Positions 1-5,272 of a stretch of 5,272 nt of DNA are shown in pieces. The notes below the pieces were generated by a model. That model ran no database searches. It was not told the origin of the DNA and saw nothing but the letters and a program-made list of their open reading frames with translations. Location: NCBI GenBank assembly GCA_937996615.1, contig CALKVD010000133.1, positions 1-5,272 on the forward strand. Reading direction: 5' to 3'. Position 1 is the stretch's first letter. Each line of letters opens with the position of its first letter. The position numbers and the translations under genes were made by a program. This DNA comes from an uncultured Rickettsiales bacterium (GTDB taxonomy: Bacteria > Pseudomonadota > Alphaproteobacteria > Rickettsiales > Midichloriaceae).

Positions 1-1
1 C

Positions 2-457
2 GATATCGTCCAGGATATTACCCAAACTTGCGATCAGTGTGGTAATATTGATATTCAAAATCCTTGTAAGATTTGCGCCAATCCTTTGCGTGAACAACAT
101 ATTCTTTGCGTTGTCGAAGATGTGGGAGACATCTGGGCAATTGAACGCAGCTGCACTTTCAAGGGCAAGTATCATGTGTTGGGCGGAACTTTGTCAGCTC
201 TCCATAATATAACACCAGAAAAATTAAATCTAAACCAACTTGGATTCAGGATTGATCAAGAAAAAATTACCGAAGTTATAATCGCGATCGGTGCAACTCT
301 TGACGGACAAACAACAGCATTTTACATTAGCGATTTGCTAGCAAGTCGCAACGTGCTAATCACAAGATTAGCCTTTGGATTGCCTGTTGGGGCAGAATTA
401 GAATATATGGACGATGGTACTTTAAGCATTGCAATGAAATTGCGAAATAAAATATAA
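2..457 (+). CDS. recR: Recombination protein RecR, 3' part (5' end outside window)
   Basis: RecR works with RecF/RecO to load RecA on gapped DNA in recombinational repair. The frame is open from the left edge, giving 151 residues; the family is about 200, so roughly 50 N-terminal residues with the helix-hairpin-helix are missing. Visible in order: a four-Cys zinc motif (C10, C13, C22, C25, counted from base 2), the start of the Toprim domain (CVVEDVGDIWAIER, about 36-49), YHVLGG at 57-62, then GQTTAFYI and the C-terminal segment GLPVGAELEYMDDGTL, all typical of RecR. A TTG at 86 could be read as a start but lies after the zinc motif, so it is internal. The usual RecR N(P/S)T(V/L)EG segment reads GATLDG here. 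The frame ends naturally at TAA. Identification is firm; only the left truncation is imposed by the window edge. Confidence 0.95.
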   Translation, partial: DIVQDITQTCDQCGNIDIQNPCKICANPLREQHILCVVEDVGDIWAIERSCTFKGKYHVLGGTLSALHNITPEKLNLNQLGFRIDQEKITEVIIAIGATLDGQTTAFYISDLLASRNVLITRLAFGLPVGAELEYMDDGTLSIAMKLRNKI

Positions 458-482
458 TTTTGATTATTTATTATTTCGATAG

Positions 483-544
483 TTGCGAATATAGATTATA
501 TCTATACAATCACCTTGCGAATATATTGAATATTTCACTATAAA
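483..544 (+). promoter_or_regulatory. Possible tandem promoters upstream of tenA
   Basis: The 11-mer TTGCGAATATA occurs twice, at 483-493 and 515-525, exactly 32 bases apart. Each copy supplies a -35-like TTGCGA. The first is followed after 16 bases by TACAAT (505-510), the second after 18 bases by TATAAA (539-544). A small hairpin (ATAGAT / ATCTAT, 491-505) lies between them. The second would start transcription about 20 bases before the tenA ATG. Assignment as promoters is inferred from consensus and spacing; in such AT-rich DNA chance matches are common. Confidence 0.4.
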
Positions 545-555
545 AATCTCAATAA

Positions 556-571
556 ATTTTTTATAAAAAAT
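556..571. repeat. Perfect 16-bp AT palindrome just before the tenA start
   Basis: ATTTTTTATAAAAAAT is self-complementary over all 16 bases and ends two bases before the tenA ATG. It occupies the place where a ribosome binding site would be, and no Shine-Dalgarno sequence is visible. It could be an operator or simple A/T-run composition; nothing decides between these. Confidence 0.35.
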
Positions 572-572
572 A

Positions 573-1286
573 ATGAAAACACTATCACAAAAATTTTGGT
601 CACAAATTGAATCGGTTTATCAAGCAATTGTCAAACATCCTTTCAATCAAGAGATGATGCAAGGCTCTCTCCCCAAAAATAAATTTCAATTCTACATTGA
701 ACAAGATGCAATGTATCTAGGCGATTTTTCTAAATCATTATTGATTATTGCATCTAAAGCACCACAAATATACGTTGATAAATTTATGCGATATGTCAAA
801 AATTCTGTCGCAGCCGAAAAAAAAGCTTTAGGTGGATTTTTATATAATTCTCAAGGCTCATCTAAACCTATCTTGAATAAATCGGAAAAAGAAATAGTAA
901 ATTTGCAACCACCTAGCAACATAAAGCTAAATAAAACTATGGCAAATATTGGCTATACCAATCATCTGGTTCGCACCTGTTTTGAAGAAGATGTAGCTGT
1001 TGGGATAGCGGCAGTTATGCCATGTTTTTGGATTTATAGCGAACTAGGTATTTTAATGTCGCAACAGGTGAAGCCACAAAATCCTTATGCTAATTGGATA
1101 GCGATTTATTCTAGTGAGAAATTTACGGCCGATGTTCGTGATATCATCATGATTTGCGATAAACTGGGAAAAGAAAAAGATCCGGCGATACTAGCTAAAA
1201 TGGAAAAGGCTTTTTATACTAGCGCTTGCTTTGAATGGCACTTTTGGGATGATGCATATAATATGAATATTATTGACCGGTTTTAG
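573..1286 (+). CDS. tenA: Thiaminase II / aminopyrimidine aminohydrolase, TenA family
   Basis: TenA is a cytosolic all-helical enzyme that hydrolyses aminopyrimidine breakdown products of thiamin to HMP (hydroxymethylpyrimidine) for reuse, and can also cleave thiamin. At 237 residues the protein is close to the family's usual 220-240. It starts with the typical FW-x-x-I...HPF (8-24). The expected active-site residues are present: Asp45 in the QDAMYL stretch, Tyr128 in GYTNHL, the catalytic Cys151 in MPCFWIYSELG, and Glu221 in FEWHFWDDAY; NPYANWIAIYSS (170-181) is also a family signature. Residue roles are by analogy with Bacillus TenA. No upstream Shine-Dalgarno or TPP riboswitch is seen; the ATG at 573 is the start that gives the canonical N-terminus. 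recR lies 115 bases upstream, so a separate promoter is likely. With no thiamin genes nearby, salvage is the probable role. The related PqqC/CADD families are less likely given the TenA-type Cys and Glu motifs. Confidence 0.93.
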   Translation: MKTLSQKFWSQIESVYQAIVKHPFNQEMMQGSLPKNKFQFYIEQDAMYLGDFSKSLLIIASKAPQIYVDKFMRYVKNSVAAEKKALGGFLYNSQGSSKPILNKSEKEIVNLQPPSNIKLNKTMANIGYTNHLVRTCFEEDVAVGIAAVMPCFWIYSELGILMSQQVKPQNPYANWIAIYSSEKFTADVRDIIMICDKLGKEKDPAILAKMEKAFYTSACFEWHFWDDAYNMNIIDRF

Positions 1287-1582
1287 CTCAGCTTGTTTAA
1301 AAACTTGAACCCGACCTGATAAACTAATTATAAACTAGTGTATAATCTGGATTTTGATTAAGATCCAACCGTCCAACCGTATTTTTCAAATTAATAATTT
1401 GGTATCATCATATTAAACTATTATAAGATAGTGACACCAAGTCGAAGGTTATCTAACTAGCAGTTACCTGAAATTGGAGCAAAACAACATCTAAGTTTAA
1501 AATATCTCTTCACTATCGAAATATATTTTCACTATTGATTTAAAATTCTACTCTTTTCCCTATTAATATTCAATTATCTCGC
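1287..1582. other. Gene-free spacer between convergent tenA and the small membrane protein gene
   Basis: All frames on both strands are broken by frequent stops and no recognisable coding remnant or RNA gene is seen. Contents: an 8-bp perfect tandem duplication CCAACCGT (1365-1372, 1373-1380); a palindrome CAAATTAATAATTTG (1388-1402); a weak hairpin ACTAT/ATAGT (1417-1421 with 1428-1432); and two copies of TTCACTATYGA (1509-1519, 1528-1538) 19 bases apart. No GC-rich stem with a U-run that would make a convincing terminator for either flanking gene was found. Confidence 0.5.
1365..1380. repeat. Tandem duplication of CCAACCGT
   Basis: Two exact adjacent copies of an 8-mer, relatively GC-rich against AT-rich surroundings. 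It may be a replication-slippage duplication or a paired protein site; with only two copies no function can be assigned. Confidence 0.45.
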
Positions 1583-1867
1583 TTAATTAATTTCTCGGCT
1601 CTTTGTTGCTTCAACATTAGAATTTTCTTTTGAATTAGATATTTGGCAAATTTTCACCAAACCATATATAATCGATGCAGTGCCAAGTAGAGCTGCCCCA
1701 ATTAGTATAGAAGAAAATAAAACAGGTAATGCTCCAAAAGTTCCAGTATATCCTAATACTATAATAGTTGAAATCGAAGGAAGAGCAAGAAGAGAGCCAA
1801 CTGCAAACCCCGCTATAGCAAGTCCTTCGGTAAAATTTTCTGGATCAGTTTTTTTGTCTTTTATCAT
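1583..1867 (-). CDS. Small two-helix membrane protein, unknown function
   Basis: I do not recognise this 94-residue protein. It has a charged N-terminus rich in Lys/Asp/Glu (1-14), a hydrophobic segment at about 16-39, a short Gly/Thr turn, a second hydrophobic segment at about 44-71, and a polar C-terminal tail with several Lys and Glu. Both hydrophobic stretches are rich in Gly, Ala and Ser, as in tightly packed helical hairpins. Positive charges flank both outer ends, so both termini probably face the cytoplasm. No signal-peptidase site is evident. Its reality is supported by the amphipathic layout, which is unlikely by chance, and by a well-spaced promoter 40-65 bases upstream; an overlapping plus-strand frame (1680-1919) lacks such features. 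No Shine-Dalgarno precedes the ATG. It points toward tenA (convergent) and away from the decayed hydrolase gene. It could be a holin-like or phage/toxin-type small membrane protein, but nothing specific supports that. Confidence 0.6.
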   Translation of the reverse strand: MIKDKKTDPENFTEGLAIAGFAVGSLLALPSISTIIVLGYTGTFGALPVLFSSILIGAALLGTASIIYGLVKICQISNSKENSNVEATKSREIN

Positions 1868-1888
1868 GATATTGTGTTTTTATAATAG

Positions 1889-1926
1889 TAAATTGTTATA
1901 TTATAACTATATAATATAACAATTTA
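1889..1926. repeat. Perfect inverted repeat, 17-bp arms with 4-base centre
   Basis: Arms 1889-1905 and 1910-1926 are fully complementary around the centre ACTA (1906-1909). Each arm has only one G:C pair, so it would be a poor intrinsic terminator although a strong cruciform or dyad site. It lies between divergent starts (minus-strand gene at 1867, plus-strand decayed gene at 2079) and overlaps the -10 box and spacer of the minus-strand promoter, which is the usual arrangement for an operator. The arm symmetry is directly visible; the operator role is inferred. Confidence 0.6.
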
Positions 1927-1934
1927 AATTGCAA
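1906..1934 (-). promoter_or_regulatory. Likely sigma-70-type promoter of the small membrane protein gene
   Basis: Read on the minus strand: TTGCAA (1934-1929), a 17-base spacer, then TATAGT (1911-1906). Spacing is optimal, the -35 box matches TTGACA at four of six positions and the -10 box matches TATAAT at five of six. Transcription would begin near 1899, leaving a leader of about 30 bases before the ATG at 1867. The -10 box falls at the centre of the 38-base palindrome. Confidence 0.45.
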
Positions 1935-2078
1935 GCTTAAAAAGAAATTATTATACTTATAAAAGTTTAGTCGTTCAATATAAATTATTATTTAAGGAAA
2001 TAATAGCATTTATATTAAAATAAATTAATATCAACCTAAAAATATAATTTCAAACTCTATTATATATAGGTAATAAGA

Positions 2079-2746
2079 ATGCAAAACGCACCTGTTCAAA
2101 ACTGTTTTAATGATTTTCCTAACGATTTTATGCATGGGTTATTGTCAGCCCCCTGCGCGGATGAAACTGGCATGAATGCCTAGGATTATCTGGTTAAAAG
2201 ACGGTGATATAGTTGAATATAGACATAGTAACAATGGTGCGTATAGCTTAGCGCTATTCAATTTAAAGCATTTGGTAGGGGTGGAAGGTAAAAAAGTTAT
2301 AGACGATGAGCAAACTGCTTATCTTGGTATTATCTATGCTAATGAAATAGACAAACAGCTGGTGTTAGCATATTGATCAACGAACTTTGCTTTAAGCAAG
2401 ACGAAAAATATAGTGAAACAATCTGGAATCCAGACAGACGTAGAAGGTGTGTTAATAGGACGCATCACTGCTCTCAAGCTTGTGGCTATATGGCAACTTA
2501 CGTAGCGATAGAAGAAAAGCCAGAAAGAGTAAATTCACCTTGTCTTTTACACGGTTCCGCTCGCTTAGGGCTTGGCTCGCGGACTTGAGTGTGCTTTACT
2601 GTCACACTGCTTTTAAATACAACAATGTTAAAGCGATCACTTTTGATGGTCATGGCTCGTATGAAATGATGAAACGCATGAATAGTAGGGAAATACAGGA
2701 CTACATCAACTTTCTGCCGCTGCATAATTGGAAGAGAGGTTACTAA
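2079..2746 (+). pseudogene. Decayed lipase-like alpha/beta hydrolase (DUF2974/class 3 lipase type)
   Basis: One protein can be followed through three frames. Frame A starts at ATG 2079 (AGG at 2068-2070 is a fair ribosome site) and gives NDFPNDFMHGLLSAPCADETG before a TAG at 2181. Frame B, from about 2176, runs to DKQLVLAY then TGA (2374-2376) then STN. In lipase-like proteins this strand reads LAYRGTN or similar, so the TGA sits on the expected Arg and is one C-to-T change from CGA. Frame B continues past the stop to about 2465. Frame C gives SQACGYMATYVAIEE to about 2515; then the frame open from 2480 gives KFTLSFTRFRSLRAWLAD, where FRSLR (Ser at 2561-2563) replaces the nucleophile motif GHSLG. 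The following VKAITFDGHGS matches the conserved post-nucleophile strand. The frame stops at 2746 without the expected C-terminal His region, so it may also be truncated. It is most unlikely to make an active enzyme. The family name rests on motif recognition; the short frames inside it are not separate genes. Confidence 0.72.
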
Positions 2747-2857
2747 CTCTTGAGCCAATAATAAATCATTGATAATATTAAAACGTTACTTATTATGCCA
2801 ACTAATATGCTGAATTAATTTGTTTATTTATTGAAAATTCTTGTTGCAAACTCTCTT

Positions 2858-2888
2858 TTGTTTAGTTAGAGTAATGACATGCTATAAA
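2858..2888 (+). promoter_or_regulatory. Possible promoter of the Gfo/Idh-Nudix gene
   Basis: TTGTTT (2858-2863) and TATAAA (2883-2888) are separated by 19 bases, slightly long. A start near 2896 would leave a leader of only about a dozen bases before the ATG at 2908. Weak match in AT-rich sequence. Confidence 0.25.
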
Positions 2889-2907
2889 AACAATACATAT
2901 AATATTT

Positions 2908-3807
2908 ATGTTACCTAATAGTACTATTTTTAAACCCATTAGATTAGCGATAATAGGTTTAGGTCATCAGGGGCTTAAATATGTTGAGGCTTTACGTTAC
3001 ATTCCGAGCAGTATTTTTCAGCTTATTTCTGTGTGTGATATTAATGCTGTACAATTAGATAATTTCAAGACCACGTACGGTAGTGTTTCCAAAGTTTATC
3101 AAGATTATGCTACGATGATGGATAATGAAGATATAAATGCTCTTGTTTTGGCTATACCCCATAATATTTATTACGAGGTTATGTCTTATATATTGAAATA
3201 TGATGAAGTTTATATCCTAAAAGAAAAGCCGTTTGCTTGCAATCTGCAGGAAAGTGCAAAGCATTATCCTAGAAATCAACTTAATGATGATGCATTAAAT
3301 ATCTTAAATATTATCATAAATATGAATACCAAAAATATTTTCTCTTCTTTGTTAGCAGAAGCTTATAGTTGTGGAGTGAAAAAAATCGTAGTTGGGGCGG
3401 TAATTGGTAATTATCAAGGGAAAATTTTGCTTTTGAAACGTTCCGAACAAGAGAAATTTTTACCAGGTATCATCGAATTACCAAGTGGCCATATTGAAGC
3501 AGGAGAAGATATTATCCAGGCTTTAACAAGAGAAGTTATGGAAGAAACTGGAATGCAAATTGATCGGAATTCTATAAGTTATCTTAGCTTCTTCGACTAC
3601 TTGTCGAAATCTAATAAACCAGTAAGACAATTAAATTTCACTGTCAATGCAGTTGACACACAAGATGTTAAGCTAAGTTCTTTAGAGCATCAGGCATATT
3701 TTTGGTGTGATTTTAGTGAAGCTAAACTGTTGGGAGCTGATAATACCGTATTAAATATATACAAAGCATGTGCCGAAAAAAGTACTGGAACTATATTAAA
3801 GGTATAG
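2908..3807 (+). CDS. Fusion of a truncated Gfo/Idh/MocA NAD(P)-binding domain with a Nudix hydrolase
   Basis: The 299-residue protein has two recognisable parts. Residues about 10-117 match the N-terminal half of Gfo/Idh/MocA oxidoreductases: a beta-strand and GLGHQG (17-22, GxGxxG nucleotide-binding loop), an acidic residue ending the second strand (CD, 43-44), LVLAIPHNIYYEV (79-91), and the family's EKP motif at 106-108 with its Lys107. The substrate-binding C-terminal domain (about 200 residues) is absent. After a linker of about 40 residues, positions 158-290 are a Nudix domain with a perfect Nudix box at 194-216: Gly194, Glu200, then REVMEETGM (208-216). The strand GKILLLKR and the segment LPGIIELPSGHIEAGE fit typical NTP/NDP-sugar-type Nudix enzymes. 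The Nudix half looks catalytically complete: hydrolysis of a nucleoside diphosphate linked to another moiety, Mg-dependent, substrate unknown. The oxidoreductase half probably cannot act alone and may bind NAD(H) or a related ligand. No Shine-Dalgarno is seen. The ATG gives a proper Rossmann start. The frame is uninterrupted, unlike its upstream neighbour. Confidence 0.88.
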   Translation: MLPNSTIFKPIRLAIIGLGHQGLKYVEALRYIPSSIFQLISVCDINAVQLDNFKTTYGSVSKVYQDYATMMDNEDINALVLAIPHNIYYEVMSYILKYDEVYILKEKPFACNLQESAKHYPRNQLNDDALNILNIIINMNTKNIFSSLLAEAYSCGVKKIVVGAVIGNYQGKILLLKRSEQEKFLPGIIELPSGHIEAGEDIIQALTREVMEETGMQIDRNSISYLSFFDYLSKSNKPVRQLNFTVNAVDTQDVKLSSLEHQAYFWCDFSEAKLLGADNTVLNIYKACAEKSTGTILKV

Positions 3808-4047
3808 GAATTTTTATTTTACTTTTTATTATTTTTACCTTTAATCAAATAAATCAGTTGACTGCTAAATATGCTTCTTATTACCATGGTTTGTAACCAT
3901 ATTCCACATATTATTATACGTACTGAGGATAAACTCTTGCTCTGAGGCTTGTTAGTTGATTCTATTCTCTCTAAGTTTATCATCTTAATCATTCTAAACT
4001 TTATTTTTTCTTTTATTTATTTCTTATTTATTACCTAAAAACTATCT

Positions 4048-5052
4048 ATGTTAAAAAATGCTCGTTTTTTGTTAAGTTCTAGTAAAATTTCTCACAAAGA
4101 GTTAAGTGGTATTATACTGATGATTATAAATTGCGCCACTCTAGCTATGATAGACGTGATGGCTAAAGTATTGCGTGCTGATATGTCTTCGGGCATGATT
4201 GTGTTCTGTTATAAATTTACCCTCTTTATCCTAATATTACCATGGGTTATGCGACATGGTTTCAAATATCTCAAAACTAAACGTATACATGTACATATAT
4301 TACGTAGTCTAACCGGCACTATTGGTGCACTATTCTTTTTTCAGGGGTTAAAATATATTTCTGTTGCCGATGCTTCTGCTCTGGAAAATGTGCAATATCT
4401 TGTAATATTTTGTTTAAGCTTTATTCTTTTTAAAGAAAAGATCACTAAGACTAAGGTAACAGCGATAACTATAGGGCTAGTTGGCGCTTTGATCGTTGTG
4501 CATCCAGATTTATTCAGTATAGGTGTGCAACGAAATATCAAGCCAATAAGTAACTATGTTTTCACTCTAATAGCTATTTCTATGTGGGCTCTCAATTCCG
4601 TAATTATTAAGCTTCTTGGTAATACTGAAAACAACAAAACACAAATGTTCTATGTGCTTTTATTTGCCTCTATTATATCATTTCCAACTGCATTTTTTAA
4701 ATGGGAGGGGATTGATATTTTTTCCTACAGTATTCCTCTAGCACCAAAGTTGTTAAATTTCAGTGCGTTAAATTTGAGTTGGTGGCACTTTGCTCTACTT
4801 TTCTCAATGGCATTGGTTTATTTTGTTCATGCTTCTGCCTATTTCCATTCTCTGCGCTCTGAATTATCGGTTGTGGTTCCTTATAGATATACCAAGTTAG
4901 CGTTTAGTGCATTGTTAGGTTATATCTTCTTTAAGGAAACTATAGCTCTCAATTCTCTCATTGGTTATGCGCTGATCATCGTTTCTGGCCTGATGCTCTT
5001 GCGCTATCAAATACGCAAAAGTCGCAAAAATCCTAAGGATAGGGTACAATAA
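4048..5052 (+). CDS. EamA/DMT-superfamily ten-helix membrane transporter
   Basis: This 334-residue protein moves a small metabolite across the inner membrane; the substrate cannot be read from sequence. Ten hydrophobic segments are visible at about 18-38, 47-66, 83-102, 108-127, 133-153, 168-188, 198-217, 240-262, 275-295 and 300-320, arranged as two five-helix EamA repeats. The signature of each repeat is present: LRSLTGTIGALFFFQGLKY, then ISVADASALENVQYL and FKEKI (first half), and AYFHSLRSELSVVVPYRYTKL then FFKETI (second half). The C-terminal tail is Lys/Arg-rich, which fits a cytoplasmic C-terminus. Family members in Rickettsiales include S-adenosylmethionine importers, while others export amino acids or metabolites; I cannot choose. 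The spacer from the Nudix gene is 240 bases of very T-rich DNA holding only a weak 6-bp hairpin (3886-3900), so co-transcription is uncertain. The ATG at 4048 lacks a Shine-Dalgarno; the in-frame Met at 24 or 35 would cut into helix 1. Confidence 0.9.
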   Translation: MLKNARFLLSSSKISHKELSGIILMIINCATLAMIDVMAKVLRADMSSGMIVFCYKFTLFILILPWVMRHGFKYLKTKRIHVHILRSLTGTIGALFFFQGLKYISVADASALENVQYLVIFCLSFILFKEKITKTKVTAITIGLVGALIVVHPDLFSIGVQRNIKPISNYVFTLIAISMWALNSVIIKLLGNTENNKTQMFYVLLFASIISFPTAFFKWEGIDIFSYSIPLAPKLLNFSALNLSWWHFALLFSMALVYFVHASAYFHSLRSELSVVVPYRYTKLAFSALLGYIFFKETIALNSLIGYALIIVSGLMLLRYQIRKSRKNPKDRVQ

Positions 5053-5064
5053 ATATTCCTGTAG

Positions 5065-5237
5065 GCCTATAAAGAGTTGGATGATAACCGTCGTATCTTG
5101 CTTGCTAAAAGTATGTTTCCCTACGGTAGGCTCTACTGAATTTTCTGCTATTAACAATATATTTTCCCTACTATTAGGTTGTTCCAATGATAAGTATCAG
5201 CTTACAGAACTTTTCCTCAGTGCGGAGTTATGTGAGC
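5065..5237 (+). pseudogene. Possible gene fragment cut by the contig end
   Basis: Between the transporter stop and the adapter, two plus-strand stretches look protein-like. One is 24 codons at 5065-5136 (KELDDNRRILLAKSMFPYGR, then a stop at 5137). The other is in the next frame, from about 5135 to 5236 (STEFSAINNIFSLLLGCSND and on). Joined by one frameshift near 5135 they would give a continuous polypeptide. I do not recognise a family. An uninterrupted reading from ATG 5081 in the second frame is also possible (52 genuine codons). The overlapping minus-strand frame has no supporting feature. It may be a degraded gene, a gene start, or chance. Confidence 0.2.
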
Positions 5238-5272
5238 AGATCGGAAGAGCGTCGTGTAGGGAAAGAGTGTCT
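5238..5272. other. Illumina TruSeq-type adapter sequence (artefact, not genome)
   Basis: From 5238 the sequence begins AGATCGGAAGAGC, the universal start of the Illumina adapter read-through, and continues for 33 bases as the reverse complement of the standard read-1 sequencing primer. Only the last two bases (CT) are outside the match. Translated in the open frame it yields IGRASCRERV, a peptide known to recur in contaminated protein databases. The true sequence ends at or before 5237. Confidence 0.97.

Noticed and set aside
1305..1325. GAACCCGACCTGATAAAC resembles part of the TPP riboswitch core, just after a thiamin-related gene
   Set aside because: It is downstream of tenA, the CTGAGA half of the motif and the closing stems are absent, and no gene follows on that strand for 750 bases.
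1680..1919. 79-residue plus-strand frame opposite the small membrane protein gene
   Set aside because: It is antisense to the better candidate, with no promoter, domain or plausible composition, and it runs into the palindrome.
2373..2588. 71-residue plus-strand frame as an independent gene
   Set aside because: Only its middle (about 2470-2515) fits, as one frame of the decayed hydrolase; the start is a TTG overlapping the TGA and the C-terminus is an out-of-frame reading of the nucleophile region.
2498..2758. 86-residue minus-strand frame
   Set aside because: It is antisense to the clear hydrolase motifs and has no features of its own.
3886..3900. ATGGTT-TGT-AACCAT hairpin as a terminator after the Nudix gene
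   Set aside because: The stem is only 6 bp with two G:C pairs and no following T-run.
4341..4541. 66-residue minus-strand frame inside the transporter gene
   Set aside because: It is a shadow of a well-supported membrane protein coding sequence.
4915..5187. 90-residue minus-strand frame at the right end
   Set aside because: Half of it is antisense to the transporter, its sequence resembles no family, and no promoter or ribosome site is seen.
1..5237. CRISPR arrays, tRNA/rRNA genes, insertion-sequence ends and Rickettsia palindromic elements
   Set aside because: I looked for them on both strands and found no regularly spaced repeats, no tRNA-like cloverleaf landmarks, no transposase motifs with terminal repeats, and no inserted palindromic element inside a coding frame.
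5081..5272. Open frame of 64 codons running off the right edge as a partial gene
   Set aside because: Its last 12 codons are adapter sequence, so the apparent extension is artificial; only 52 codons are genuine and remain unrecognised.

Overview
This is a 5.3 kb, strongly AT-rich bacterial segment. The reading frames, the RecR sequence (the Toprim stretch IWAIER then FKGKYHVLGG, and GQTTAFYI) and the mix of intact genes, long AT-rich spacers and a decaying gene suggest an intracellular alphaproteobacterium, most likely of the order Rickettsiales. That placement comes from recognising protein sequence, not from a database search. Four of the five judgeable starts (tenA, the small membrane protein, the Nudix fusion and the transporter) lack a visible Shine-Dalgarno sequence. 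The right end is Illumina library adapter, so the window ends at an assembly contig end and the last ~35 bases are not genome.

Layout, left to right. The 3' part of recR (recombination mediator) enters from the left edge. A 115-base spacer with two promoter-like copies of a TTGCGAATATA repeat leads into tenA, a complete thiaminase II / aminopyrimidine aminohydrolase of thiamin salvage with its catalytic residues present. A ~300-base spacer with no gene follows. Next is a minus-strand gene for a 94-residue protein with two membrane segments. Its start side carries a well-spaced promoter sitting inside a perfect 17-bp-arm palindrome.

To the right (2079-2746) lies a decayed gene that reads as one lipase-like alpha/beta hydrolase only if an in-frame TGA and about three frameshifts are ignored. 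The TGA falls on the Arg of the expected RGT motif, and the nucleophile motif GHSLG is eroded to FRSLR. Then comes an intact 299-residue fusion of a truncated Gfo/Idh/MocA Rossmann domain with a complete Nudix hydrolase domain, followed by a 334-residue ten-helix EamA/DMT-type transporter. After it are ~185 bases with protein-like fragments in two frames, then the adapter.

The genes do not form one operon; spacers are 115-300 bases. recR is housekeeping and tenA is vitamin salvage. The 2-5 kb half looks like an accessory region: a dead hydrolase, a domain fusion, a small-molecule transporter and a possible gene fragment. The best candidate for something undescribed is the Gfo/Idh-Nudix fusion, possibly working with the neighbouring transporter on a sugar-nucleotide-like or related metabolite. 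That functional link is inference only.
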